NCBI GenBank assembly: GCA_015847255.1
Contig: JADLZK010005495.1
Span: forward strand, 186,001-250,000
Length of the DNA stretch: 64,000 bases
From: Hyparrhenia diplandra
Lineage: Eukaryota; Streptophyta; Magnoliopsida; Poales; Poaceae
Direction: 5' to 3'
The position numbers were made by a program, and so were the translations under genes. Below, piece after piece: positions 1 to 9,425 of the stretch. The notes beneath the pieces were generated by a model. It was not told the origin of the DNA, ran no database searches, and saw only the letters and a program-made list of their open reading frames with translations. The first letter of the stretch is position 1; every line of letters starts with the position of its first letter.

Positions 1-334
1 TCTTATCTAGGTGCATCGGTACCTGCACAAAACCTGAGGGGTTATTATATCTGTAGGCGATATTCACTACTACAAAACCTTACTAAGAGAACGCCCCCCT
101 TTTGCATTAGGGGCGGTTCATTTTTCGAGCCGCCCCTATAGCGACACCCCCAAACGAGCCGCCCCTATAGTGACCACATTAGGGCGGCTCAATCGCCAAC
201 CGCCCCTACTATTATTAGGGGCGGTTCAATCACCACCGCCCCCTATTGCGGACCGCAAAGGGGGCGCTCTATATTGAGGCGCCCCTACGGTGAGATCCCG
301 AATTTTGAAACGAGGCACTAAAAATTAAAAATTC

Positions 335-745
335 GTGAAACGACCTCGGATGAAAAAACTTTGTACATATGAAATGTAGATCTCGAAAAGTTATGAAACT
401 TTGTAGTTGACGACTTTTTATTTTGAAATCATCTAGTCATGCAAAAGTCGTGTTCGAATGTCTCAAATTTGAAATTCGAATTTCGTAAAAACGACCTCGG
501 ACGGAAAAACTTCCTTCATATGAGATGTAGATCTCGAAAAGTTATGAAACTTTGTAGTTGACGACTTTTTACTTTGAAATCATCTAGTCATGCAAAAGTT
601 GTGTTCAAATGTCTCAAATTTGAAATTCAAAATTCGTAAACGACCTCGGATGAAAAAAAACTTTGTACATATGAAATGTAGATCTCGAAAAGTTATGAAA
701 CTTTGTAGTTGATGACTTTTTAGTTTGAATCCATTTAGGACCTCA
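335..745. repeat. About 150-bp tandem repeat, three copies, inside the CACTA element
   Basis: Three head-to-tail units begin near 340, 488 and 637. Each contains an ACGACCTCGGA start, then GAAATGTAGATCTCGAAAAG and TTATGAAACTTTGTAGTTGA. Units 1 and 2 are nearly full length; unit 3 is cut short near 745. Copies differ by scattered substitutions. No coding capacity is seen. Confidence 0.88.
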
Positions 746-810
746 AATAGTCAATTTACACTCGGATTTGTATAATATGGGGGGACGCTGAATGGGATAT
801 GGACACATGT

Positions 811-885
811 GAGTGTGTAGTGCAGTGGTAGGGAGGGGTCGTCGCGCCAACGAGGTCGTGGGTTCGAATCCCGCCGCCGCGTGAG
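811..885 (+). other. tRNA-like segment within the CACTA element
   Basis: The segment has a D-arm-like TAGTGCAGTGGTAGG (about 819-833), an anticodon-arm-like GTCGT...ACGAG pair around 839-855, and a strong T-arm/B-box GTGGGTTCGAATCCCGC (858-874; 5-bp stem with one G-T pair). The acceptor stem is poor and no CCA is seen, so it is unlikely to be a working tRNA. It reads as a tRNA-derived or convergent pol III-like module. Confidence 0.5.
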
Positions 886-3549
886 CGCAGCGATTTAACG
901 CCAAAAAATGCGCGACTTGCGACTTCGACGGAGACGGGCGGGCGCATGGCGGTGGAAAAATTCCCCAGTTCAAAAAAAATGTTTTCGTATTTTTTTTCGA
1001 ATTTTGAAAACGCGATTTGGTACGTGAACCACTGTAGGGCGGCTCATACAGTAGGGGCGGTTGCATCACCAACCGCCCCTCTCGAAAAAACCGCTGTAAC
1101 AACGGAAGGTTAGGGGCGTTGTGAAAAAACCGCCCTACAGAGGCTTACCACCGCCTATAGCAGCCTTCTGTAGTAGTGATTATTTTTAGGTAAAAAAATT
1201 GACAGAAGTGAAGTGTTGCATATGACCTTAAGACAATGCCTGCATGGTAGCCCAACATGTTCGTATAGGCCGCAGTTACAACTTATCTTTTCTTCACCAA
1301 TGAAATGCACCATGTATTTTCTAGGGTCTTCACCGTCCAGCTCATTGTTGTGCATCACTACAAATTTCTTCTCGGTTGGTGACTTTTCGACTATTGTGTA
1401 AGAGCCTGACTCGTAAAGTTCGCGATGGAACCTTTCATACATTTCTCTGGTGTAGATGGACTCTGCATGAAACTCCAGCGGTACACCGAAGCGCTTTCTC
1501 CTTGTTTGCTGCAGTGTAATTAAGTACTATTGTTATTATATGAACGTGCAGGCAGTTCCAGTGGGTATAGGCTTGTACTTACCAGTTTAGTGTAGTAGTT
1601 CTCTTTTTCTTCTTCCTGGTTTCTATCAAACTGTAAATCCCTGAATTTTGCTACGAATATGTGCATTGGCGCGGATCGTTGGATGAACCTTTTCAACATG
1701 TGATTAGCACTCTCACTTCTTTGTGTGCTCGTCATACCTGCACAAAAAACGTCCATAAAGTAGGGCTTGGCCCACATCCCTCGATTTTTGTATGCTCTAA
1801 TCATGAACTTGTTATCTTCGAGGTTATATTCTGCCACCAAATCAGCCCACCGTTTCTCAAATGCACTTGGTGAAACCTCATCAGTTATTAGCCGGTTAAA
1901 TTTCTTTTTGAATGTACTTTTTCTTTGAGTACGGTGTTCCTATCTTTTGTTTTGCTTGGCGTAGTACATGCCATCTGCACCATCTATGGCGTGTCCCTGG
2001 TAAAGTTGTCTTAATTGCAGCTGCCATTCCTTGGCATTGATCTGTGACGAACAATATGGTCATGTTAGGAAATTAAATTGTAAGGATGTTAGCTCATTGT
2101 ATAATTATCAATTCGAATACATACCTGTTAGAATTGTTTTTGGCCTTTACCGCCCATAATTTATGTGAATTGCTTGAAGGTCCACTCAAAATCTTCGGTT
2201 CTCTCATGGTTCTTGAGAACCCCTCCAAAGATAGTTGATTGATAGTGGCAGTTAACTCCAACAAATATCCCGAACGGTAGGTTGTATAGGTTTGTCCTAT
2301 ACGTCGTGTCGAATGTCACCACGTCTCCATATTTGTTGTAATCACCTTTGTTCTTACCCGTGCACCACAACATGGCTTCAATTGTTCCATCTTTGGATGT
2401 TTTGAACCTGACATCCAAATCTTTGTCTTCAGTTTTCATTTTCTGAAGGAGCGACATCATCTTCTGCATGTCATCCTTTATGTCCTCTTGAGCCAGCTGG
2501 GCGCACATAGCATGGACAGCTTGTTTACGCACTGCTAGATTCGAATCAGCAGACATGACGCCAACAATGCTGCAGACTCGACCTAGGGCAACATTGTTCC
2601 TCTGTAACCTTTTTATAAATTCCTTTGTCATTGAATCAATGTAACTGTGTGAACCCCAATGCTTCTTTTCTGCACAGCTTACACTAAGTGGGTGGTTGTG
2701 CTCTGATATAATCTTAGTTACTATCCATGCATGGTTCTCAGTTCGGTGTAGTTGCATCATGGCTTTGCATCCTGAACGCGCCGATGCTGCTCTTGGGTTC
2801 TTGCAAAAGCCCTATATTAGGTTCGAAACTTGAGTCACGGCATGGAACATAGCACGACTCTTGAGAAAATGGATGGGTATAACGGTTACAGAATGTACTT
2901 ACCTCACAGGAGCAAACCAATGCCTTTTTGCTTATGTAATCGTTATTATTCTTCTTTCCCCTTGACTCCCGTATTCCAAAGCCCACTTCCCAAGAATAAA
3001 CATTGTAGAATTCCTTAGCTTCTTCAAATGAGTTGAATGTGGTACCGATGTATGGGAAAAATACTGGATCCCCAGCTGGCTCTTTCGATGTTTCAATTGC
3101 AGCGTTAATTGCACTTATACCTGGTGGATCTAAACAAGAATCTGGACCTTGTTTCCCTCGCTTCCTGAGGTGGGTTTGGAGAGCAAGTGTTTTAGTTTAG
3201 TTGTTCTTAGATTTAAAAGCAGTGACCAAAGTAGTAGAGTATTGTTGATACACCTTTGTCTAAACTGGCACTATTAGCACGCCAAATCTATAATATATGC
3301 TAAATCTATATGCTTCGTAACCCTAATGCCAAATCTATATGCTTCGTACATGAGGCGTAGGATCCACCATTTCGATACACCTCTGTGTAAACTGGTATTT
3401 ATCTCAAAAGATGAGATTACGTACCTCTTTTTGTATGATAAGCTAGTAAGGACCTCAGGCGCTGCATCTGAAGCCGTGGCCGGAGTCCTGTTTGTTGCTG
3501 GGAGACGATTCTGATGGTCGTCAGCACTGAGAGCTTGAAGCTCAGCCAT

Positions 3550-4143
3550 TGTTGTGTCTCTCGTTGAGCAAAAGAGTGTGTGAGGAGGGCTGCTTGTTTA
3601 GTGAATCCTGCTAGAAGCTATGAGCTTTATGGCGCCGGAGTTGTTTGATTTTTTGACCGAGACTGGATCGTCTTGTTGTTCAAGATGATTGTGGTCCCTT
3701 TTACAATTAATTGCAGTTTGTTTTGTAGTTCAGAAACCTGCTGGACCACTGCAAGTGAAGTGTTCATTTGGTCGGTCCTAAATCACCGGGTCCACTACTA
3801 ACCACCTACCATTACGTCATGTGTTTGTTATAATGTACTTTATCAGGGCACCGTGCACTCATCGCTGCCGTCCATGTCTCATGCCGTTATGCTTTCGTAG
3901 CCGTAGATAAGGGGGACACCTCTACCCTGTGACACCCATTTCGCGTTGCGCCGCCTCCTGCCGTCCTGCGTAGCCGAGCGAGGAGAGGAGGGTAGCAGCG
4001 TCCTTGCTTCCGCGACCACCAACGGAGCCGCAAGAAGCCACACTTCGTGGCTTCCTCGTCCTAGTGCAAAAGGGCTCGGGCTCCTTCAACAGCTCCTTTG
4101 GTGAATCATCTCACGGTAATCTCAGTTGATTTGCTGATTCTGC
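3550..4143. promoter_or_regulatory. Divergent intergenic region between the FAR1-like gene and MATH-BTB gene A
   Basis: These 594 bp lie between two divergent start codons. The right part (3950-4143) is the 5' leader of gene A and matches the leader of gene B at 14812-14965, including GTCCTGCGTAGCCGAGCGA and GGCTCGGGCTCCTTCAAC. B carries about 130 bp that A lacks, between short CCTTTGG repeats. I see no clear TATA box. Confidence 0.5.
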
Positions 4144-5913
4144 ATGTCGTTCGCCGGCGTATCTTTCATCGGCGGCGGTGGATTATCGACTCGATCTACC
4201 CCAGCCGCCACCGCCGTCACCGACAGCGGCTACTACCTCCTTGTGGTCGTGGGTACTCGCGCACCAAAGAGACCACCCCCGAACGGCAAGTGGATAGAAT
4301 CTCGGCCTTTCAGAGTCGGCGGCTATCAATGGCGTATCCAGTACTTTCCCAATGGCATAAACTCCATGGTGGCTGACTACATATCTCTTCATCCCTTACT
4401 TGATGATGACAACATCACAGAGACTGTGACTGTGCAGTTCGAATTCAGTTTGGTTGACAAGGCTGATGAGAAGCAGATGCCATCAGACATCCAAGAAACC
4501 GAAGTCACTAACTTCAGTGAAGACAACTTATCTTGGGGTTTGAATGAATTCATCAAAAGAGAGGACCTGGAGAAGTCGGCACATCTCAAGGACGACAGAT
4601 TCACCATAAAGTGTGACATTGTCATCACCAAGGATGTGGATGTTACTGGAGCCAACACTGCCCCTTTCGTGGTGGTGCCAGCGTCTGACATGCATCAACA
4701 TCTCAGCAGTCTCCTTCATTCTACAGAGGGGGCCGATGTGACCTTTGAGATCGGCAGAGAGATCTTTGCTGCACACCGGTGCGTACTCACCTGCAGGTCA
4801 ACGATCTTCAAGGAGCTGCTTCTTGGCTCCATGAATGAGGGCACGACAACAGGTATCGTACGCTTAGATGACATGGAAACCCGAGTGTTCACGCTCCTGC
4901 TTAGGTTCATTTACAGTGACTCGGTGTCAGAGATGGAGGAAGAAGACAATGATGTCATGTGGCAGCACTTGCTTGCGGCAGCAGATAGGTATGGCCTCTT
5001 GAGGCTGAGGCTGATCTGTGAACAGAAGTTGTGTACATACATCAACACGAGTACAGTGGCAACGATTCTTGCGCTAGCTGAGCATCATCATGGTGAAGGG
5101 CTCAAGGATGCTTGCTTGGACTTTCTCATCAGGGCTCATGCCAATCTGCAGGAGGTGATGGTGCTTGGCGGCCTGGACCACCTAGCTAGCACCTGCCCTT
5201 TAGTCCTCAAAGAGCTAATTGCCAAGCTTGTGTCACCTAATAAGAAGGCTAGGATTAATGTCGACACAGCATGCGTCGTGGTACCGGCATCTGACATGCG
5301 CCAACATTTCACTCACCTCCTCCAGTCTGGTGAGGGCACCGATGTGGTGTTTGAGGTCAGCGGCGAGAAGATACATGCACACCGCTGCGTGCTTGCGGCT
5401 AGATCTGCAGTTATCAAAGCCGAGCTTTTTGGCCCAATGAAGGAGGGCACCACCACAGGTGTCATACGGATAGACGACATGGAAGCGAAAGTGTTCAAGT
5501 TATTGCTTACTTTCATTTACAGTGACTCAATGCCAGACATTAATGAAGATGAGGACGAGCATGATGATGAGGAAGACATGGAGGAGGAAGATGAGAACAT
5601 GGATGATGTAGAAGTGATGTGGCAGCACTTGCTTGTGGCAGCAAATAGATATGATCTCCCGAGGTTGAGGCTGATGTGTGAAGACAAGTTATGTGGGTAC
5701 ATCAAAACGACCAGAGTGGCCAGCATCCTTGAGCTAGCTGAGCAGCATCATTGCCGAGGGCTGAAGGAGGCATGCTTGGATTTTCTGAACTCCCCTCCTA
5801 ATCTTCTGAAAGTCATGGCGACCGGCGGCCTCAACCGCCTGTTGAGGAGTAGCTGTCCATCTGTCTTGATAGATCTCATTGCGAAGCTTGCATATCTGAA
5901 GCCTGATGACTGA
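4144..5913 (+). CDS. MATH-BTB-BTB protein, copy A (intact)
   Basis: This is an intronless frame of 589 residues. ATG at 4144 matches the conserved MSFAGVSFI start of the other copies. Order: MATH domain (about 28-165; WRIQYFPNG, ADYISLHPLL, FEFSLVDK), linker VVVPASDMHQHL (175-187), first BTB (about 197-300; DVTFEI, AAHRCVLTCRS, FIYSDS, AAADRYGLLRLRLICE), a BACK-like tail, a second linker VVVPASDMRQH (378), second BTB (about 399-520; DVVFEV, HAHRCVLAARS) and a second tail. Typical grass MATH-BTB proteins are near 350-400 residues with one BTB. Family role: substrate adaptor for CUL3 ubiquitin ligases, with MATH binding the substrate. Two oddities: residues about 35-47 read VGTRAPKRPPP where B reads DGYSRTKETTP (one base lost, one gained), and the second BTB carries an acidic insert at about 463-489. 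The product family is sure; the substrate is unknown. Confidence 0.93.
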   Translation: MSFAGVSFIGGGGLSTRSTPAATAVTDSGYYLLVVVGTRAPKRPPPNGKWIESRPFRVGGYQWRIQYFPNGINSMVADYISLHPLLDDDNITETVTVQFEFSLVDKADEKQMPSDIQETEVTNFSEDNLSWGLNEFIKREDLEKSAHLKDDRFTIKCDIVITKDVDVTGANTAPFVVVPASDMHQHLSSLLHSTEGADVTFEIGREIFAAHRCVLTCRSTIFKELLLGSMNEGTTTGIVRLDDMETRVFTLLLRFIYSDSVSEMEEEDNDVMWQHLLAAADRYGLLRLRLICEQKLCTYINTSTVATILALAEHHHGEGLKDACLDFLIRAHANLQEVMVLGGLDHLASTCPLVLKELIAKLVSPNKKARINVDTACVVVPASDMRQHFTHLLQSGEGTDVVFEVSGEKIHAHRCVLAARSAVIKAELFGPMKEGTTTGVIRIDDMEAKVFKLLLTFIYSDSMPDINEDEDEHDDEEDMEEEDENMDDVEVMWQHLLVAANRYDLPRLRLMCEDKLCGYIKTTRVASILELAEQHHCRGLKEACLDFLNSPPNLLKVMATGGLNRLLRSSCPSVLIDLIAKLAYLKPDD

Positions 5914-5926
5914 CAAATTTTAATTG

Positions 5927-6086
5927 GTATGTACAATATACTACGCTTCAAAATGCTCCTACATCAAAATATATAAGTTTGTTATCGACTATAATTTTCT
6001 GCTTATACATATGTTCGATGTTATGCAGTATTATGAGTTCATATTTTCCGCCGAAATTCATTTTTTTCCGCTTTCTGGATATGCAG
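5927..6086 (+). other. Putative intron in the 3' UTR of gene A, conserved in copies B-D
   Basis: Just after the stop there is a donor-like AATTG/GTATGTAC, and about 160 bp later an acceptor-like ATATGCAG/GACAG. The same pair occurs in B (16909-17058), C (52139-52272) and D (from 58391 to about 58513) while the DNA between them has drifted. This supports a spliced 3' UTR. No transcript is available to prove it. Confidence 0.5.
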
Positions 6087-6157
6087 GACAGCGTAAGCTG
6101 CATCTACTCTTATGTGATTACTAAATGTTGTTCAAGGTAGCAGAGGACGCAAAATGG

Positions 6158-6283
6158 TAAAGTAGTACTTCGTATAACAGTGTGTCGCAGGTTCAGATCC
6201 CGTTGGTCTTTCTTATTTTCTCGTGAGGGTCTTATTGTCTAAATGATATTGTGTCGGGCCTGAGTTTTTGTGTTGTTTCATTG
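6158..6283 (+). mobile_element. Short SINE-like insertion in the gene A 3' region
   Basis: Compared with the downstream region of B (17117-17131), gene A has about 125 extra bp between an ATGGTAA-like site and GGCTGGTTC. The insert has a B-box-like GCAGGTTCAGATCCCG (6188-6203) and ends in a T-rich tail, as in plant p-SINE-type elements. The A box and target duplication are not clear. Confidence 0.4.
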
Positions 6284-6699
6284 GCTGGTTCCAGCTTCCT
6301 AGCAAACGTAGTTCCTTGTTTTCTGGAAGGAGTACTGTTGCTCCAAACGGAACACCACCGAATCACGTCATATTTAATATCTATATTGTATTTAAGCTCT
6401 CGTTTGGATTACCACCTCAATTTCCCCATGTACTGTTTTGCTGTTTTTTCCAGCTTTTGTTTCAGTGTAGTGCTACTTTACATGTTTTTTTTTTTTCTTG
6501 AGAGGGTACAACTGGAAGCACACACTTCACACTTCCTCTCTCCGTCCTTAATTAAGTGGTCATTGGTGTGAGTGTCACAAGTTTGACTCAGTTTGTAGAG
6601 AATACATGCAACATTTGTGTCTTCAAATAATTTTGTTAAAAATTTAGATTGAAATATTTTTTCAATGATACTAATTAATAGCTTAGACATTAATATTTT

Positions 6700-7348
6700 C
6701 GTGTCGGCTAGACTGGGAGTGGCAGGCCATCAAGTTGACCATGTTGTGCCTCTTGTGCACGAATCCGTTAAGCTGATTATTCAAATCGGCTAAGCCGTTT
6801 CCTGGGTGTTCAGTTCGGGCAACGACTTGGCTACAATTACTTTAAATCGGTCTAATATTTTAGTACCGATTTGAAAATTGGAGAGTTTCTTCGTTAAATT
6901 TTTGCAGGATACAAACTCTACCGTTTCGGTGGAGTTTGCACTATCAAAGGATCACCGATGGTTTGTTACTGGAACACCTAGAAAATCAAGGCAATTAAAA
7001 GAAAGTCGAGGATAACCCAAGAGGAATAAAAAGTTTGCAAGAAGTCATCTAATTGAGAGGATCCTTACAATATGATCAAGGTGATTTTTGAGAACTCATA
7101 TATGCCAAATACAAGGGTAAGAGTTTCTCGAAGGCAATTAAAGGTGATGATTTAAAAACTATTTCCCAAGTGTTTGACAAGAAGCTTAGTGCTCTCCAAA
7201 CAATGTCCGATGCATGCATCGCCCTTAGAACAAAAATGGCCGATATTTGATATCGCCCTTAGTCGCCTCGCATTCGTGTTGTTTGGTTTTCCTTGTCTTG
7301 TTTTCAGAAATCGTACACTCTTTGCCTGAAAAAGGGGGGAGGGGAATA
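6700..7348 (+). mobile_element. Remnant interior of an LTR retrotransposon
   Basis: The stretch ends in a polypurine tract (7331-7346, AAAGGGGGGAGGGGAA) directly before an LTR, so it is the 3' interior of a retroelement. No gag or pol domain can be read and no 5' LTR is found in the window. The left boundary near 6700 is approximate. Confidence 0.55.
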
Positions 7349-8222
7349 TGTTGACACCTAAAATTGGCTTGGACTAAGGCACGATGTAAAATTCTAGATT
7401 TAGCAATTTCTATGAAGGGCTAAGGCATCGCAAATTTCCATACTTCGTCAATTTTATGAGGGTCAAGAAAGTCAAAAAGGTCAAAAGTCAAGAAATCGAC
7501 AAAGGAGGTGATTTGTCGCATCGAACAAGCGCCGGACGCCGACCTCCGTGCTAGCCGTGTCCGGCACGCTCATGCCGGACTGTCCGCGGCGCCCTCATTC
7601 TGTGATCCTTTACTCGATTGTGTCCGTTGTAGACGGACGCCCGGTCTGTGTGTGGACCGCTCCTCGCCCGTCGGCGCCCTCCGCGGGCGCGTCAAGAGAC
7701 CGTGTTGAACCGATTCGTTTTAGATTGCTTTTTAAAAGGTTACGTGCTTGGAAACACATCTAAGGCGGTTCCTAAGGGGATAAGACCACCCCTCTATATA
7801 ATGAGAGGTTTATGGCCGATTTGATCCCATCAACATCCAATCGACACAAACACTTCTACAAACCCTAATTTCTCTCCTCTTCCTCTCTCCTTCGCCGCCG
7901 CTGCCATGAACAGGTGATCGACGACGACAACACCCTAGAGCGGTCAGGCTGGCTAGGGCAGCCCATAGCTGTTGCACGTCCTCACGGGGTCCGTCCCAGG
8001 CGTGTGGAGTTTCGGGTTTCAAGAGACTTTGTCGGTGTGTCTTGCGTATCGCGCTCCCGGCGAGGTTCCTTCGGCGACGTGTCTTGCATATCACGCTCAT
8101 CACCGGAGGCCCAAGGTCCGGTGTGGATATCCCTAGGCGCTGGCCGACTTCTAAATTCGGCTTGCCCTAAGTACAGCGATCTAGCTCTTTTATTTGGTGT
8201 GTTACCGATTTAATTGTCAACA
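7349..8222 (+). mobile_element. 3' LTR (874 bp) of a truncated retrotransposon
   Basis: It starts TGTTGACACC right after a polypurine tract and ends TTGTCAACA, giving TG...CA ends with an inverted TGTTGACA/TGTCAACA. A TATA-like CTCTATATAATG lies near 7791-7802. Its right edge abuts the MATH remnant at 8223, so it broke that gene copy. The 5' LTR is absent. Confidence 0.75.
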
Positions 8223-8580
8223 CTATCACTAGCTCATCGAGTACTACCCTAATGGCTATGAACAGGAGAATACCGACTACATATCCTTTTATCTCATTCT
8301 CGATGAGTACAACATCGTCGAGCCTGTCATGGCGCACTATGAGTTTAGCTTCCTCGGTCGGTCGAAGTCGCCCGAGTCGTCGTTGCTCGTCGGCGATACG
8401 GGAGCGTACAATTTCTCTACCACGCTCGCTTTTAGCTTCGCATGTTTGATGAAGAGATAGAGCTTCAAGAAGTCGAGGCATCCCAGGAACGACATCTTCA
8501 CTCTCAGGTGCGATGTCAACGTCGTAAGAATGTCAACATCGGGGAAGCAGGCGCCGCGCTGCGGTTTGTTAACGTGCCTC
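8223..8580 (+). pseudogene. Truncated MATH-BTB remnant (MATH part only)
   Basis: Forward translation gives YYPNGYEQENTDYISFYL (from about 8243) and then VMAHYEFSFLGRS, matching IRYYPNG...ADYISLRLLLDD...VQFxFSL of the full copies. It continues through a decayed SFKKSRHPRNDIFTLRCDV (KREDLEKSxHLKDDxxTIKCDI in the others) to RFVNVP, where the BTB linker should start. The left side is cut by an LTR and the right side by a hAT-like end at 8581. It has diverged more than copies A-D. Confidence 0.75.
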
Positions 8581-8850
8581 TATACTTGAGCAAAAAGCCC
8601 GAAGCATGAAGGCCCGACCGGTGCACGGTTTTTGGCCCGCCCAAACACGGCCCAAAGCGGTTCGATTAAATGTCGGGCGGACCGGTGCCCGTTGCAGGCC
8701 GTGTTTGGGCTGACCCCAAGGCACGCGGGCCGGCACGGCCCGGCCTGGTTTATGGGCAAAAGCACGGTAAGGCCCGGTCCAAAAGAACAGTGAAGGGCTG
8801 GTGGATGAATAAGCCCAGCACCGAGTAAGCCCAGTACCACGGCCTCCCTA
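8581..8850. mobile_element. hAT-like element end with GGCCCG-rich subterminal sequence
   Basis: TATACTTGAGCAAAAAGCCCG at 8581 resembles the bounded hAT end at 43005 (TATACCGAGCAAAACTAGCC). It is followed by 250 bp rich in GGCCCG/CGGGCC. No matching right end or 8-bp duplication was found, so the element is partial or broken. Confidence 0.5.
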
Positions 8851-8935
8851 ACCCTAACACATCTGCACCAAACAGTGAAGGCCTGGTGGACGACACCTCC
8901 TCCAGGCTCTCACCCACTCCCGTCGCTATCTCGCG

Positions 8936-9425
8936 CTAATCCCAGGTCTTGCTACGGAGGCGCAGAGCCACGCTATGATGACTCTAAAGGATAAAGCTGC
9001 CCGGCCCAAAATAGCCAAATCCCAGGTCTGGCTACAGAGGTGCAGAGCCACGCTATGATGACTCTAAACGATAACTACGACAACCTAGCCAGAATCACGA
9101 AGGAAAGTACCTTCTAAGCGTAGCTCGGGAGACCTTCTTTGTATCCGACTAGGACTAGAACTGCTCTTCAACCCCCTCTCCATATAAAGGGCGACTGAGG
9201 GCACCCCTTGTAACAACAAACAGTGCAGTACAATCAATCCAACGCAAAAAGGCTCACGCCAAACTGGACGTACGTAAAGGCTTTTACTCGATTATGAGGG
9301 CCTAAACCAATATAAACTCGTCTATCTCTTGCGTTAATAGACGAGTTCTAGAGTCCGCCGAAGCCCGAACAATTGTCCTAGGTACCCCATGGCAGGCTAT
9401 CGGTGATAGAACATCGACGTGTCTA
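8936..9425 (+). mobile_element. Probable partial LTR with an internal about 80-bp duplication
   Basis: Two copies of ATCCCAGGTCTxGCTACxGAGG...CACGCTATGATGACTCTAAA lie at about 8939-8998 and 9018-9078. They are followed by a promoter-like CCATATAAAGGGCGACTGAGGG (9180-9201) and a run ending GGCAGGCTATCGGTGATAGAACATCG near 9415, which resembles the R-U5 part of grass gypsy LTRs. No second LTR is present. Confidence 0.45.

Larger units (their letters stand above)
65..1178. mobile_element. Non-autonomous CACTA (En/Spm-type) transposon
   Basis: The ends are inverted: CACTACTACAAAA at 65-77 and CTTCTGTAGTAGTG ending at 1178. A 3-bp target duplication ATT flanks it (62-64 and 1179-1181). Subterminal copies of a GGGGCGGTT/AACCGCCCC motif fill 105-290 and 1035-1150, as expected for transposase-binding repeats of CACTA elements. 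No transposase is encoded. It lies inside an intron of the FAR1-like gene (intron 23-1226, minus); without the element and one ATT copy that intron would be 87 nt. Confidence 0.93.
1..3549 (-). pseudogene. FAR1/FHY3-related (FRS-like) gene, decayed, 3' end outside window
   Basis: A minus-strand gene of the FAR1/FHY3 family (MULE-transposase-derived transcription factors) can be followed through six exons: 3425-3549 (ATG at 3549), 2903-3164, 2125-2811, 1583-2041, 1227-1508 and 1-22 (partial). Junctions are GT-AG and phases join cleanly, for example KTILT/DQ across 2125/2041 and YYTKL/QTRRKRF across 1583/1508. In order it shows an N-terminal basic stretch (KKRKRGK), a FAR1 DNA-binding domain (FYNVYSWEVGFGIR, VCSCEG, GCKAM, EHNHPLS), a MULE transposase core (VVTFDTTYRTN, then RHRWCRWHV) and a SWIM zinc finger (CNCGLYEHVGLPCRH). 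Lesions are a TAA at 2161-2163 near the end of exon 3, a one-base loss just after it (about 2143), and a frameshift at about 1905-1940. It is therefore called a pseudogene. A true FRS gene with sequence errors is less likely, because there are three independent lesions. Confidence 0.82.

Noticed and set aside
743..1102. A 119-codon minus frame and a possible functional tRNA
   Set aside because: The frame is antisense to the tRNA-like module in the CACTA element. The tRNA call fails on the acceptor stem.
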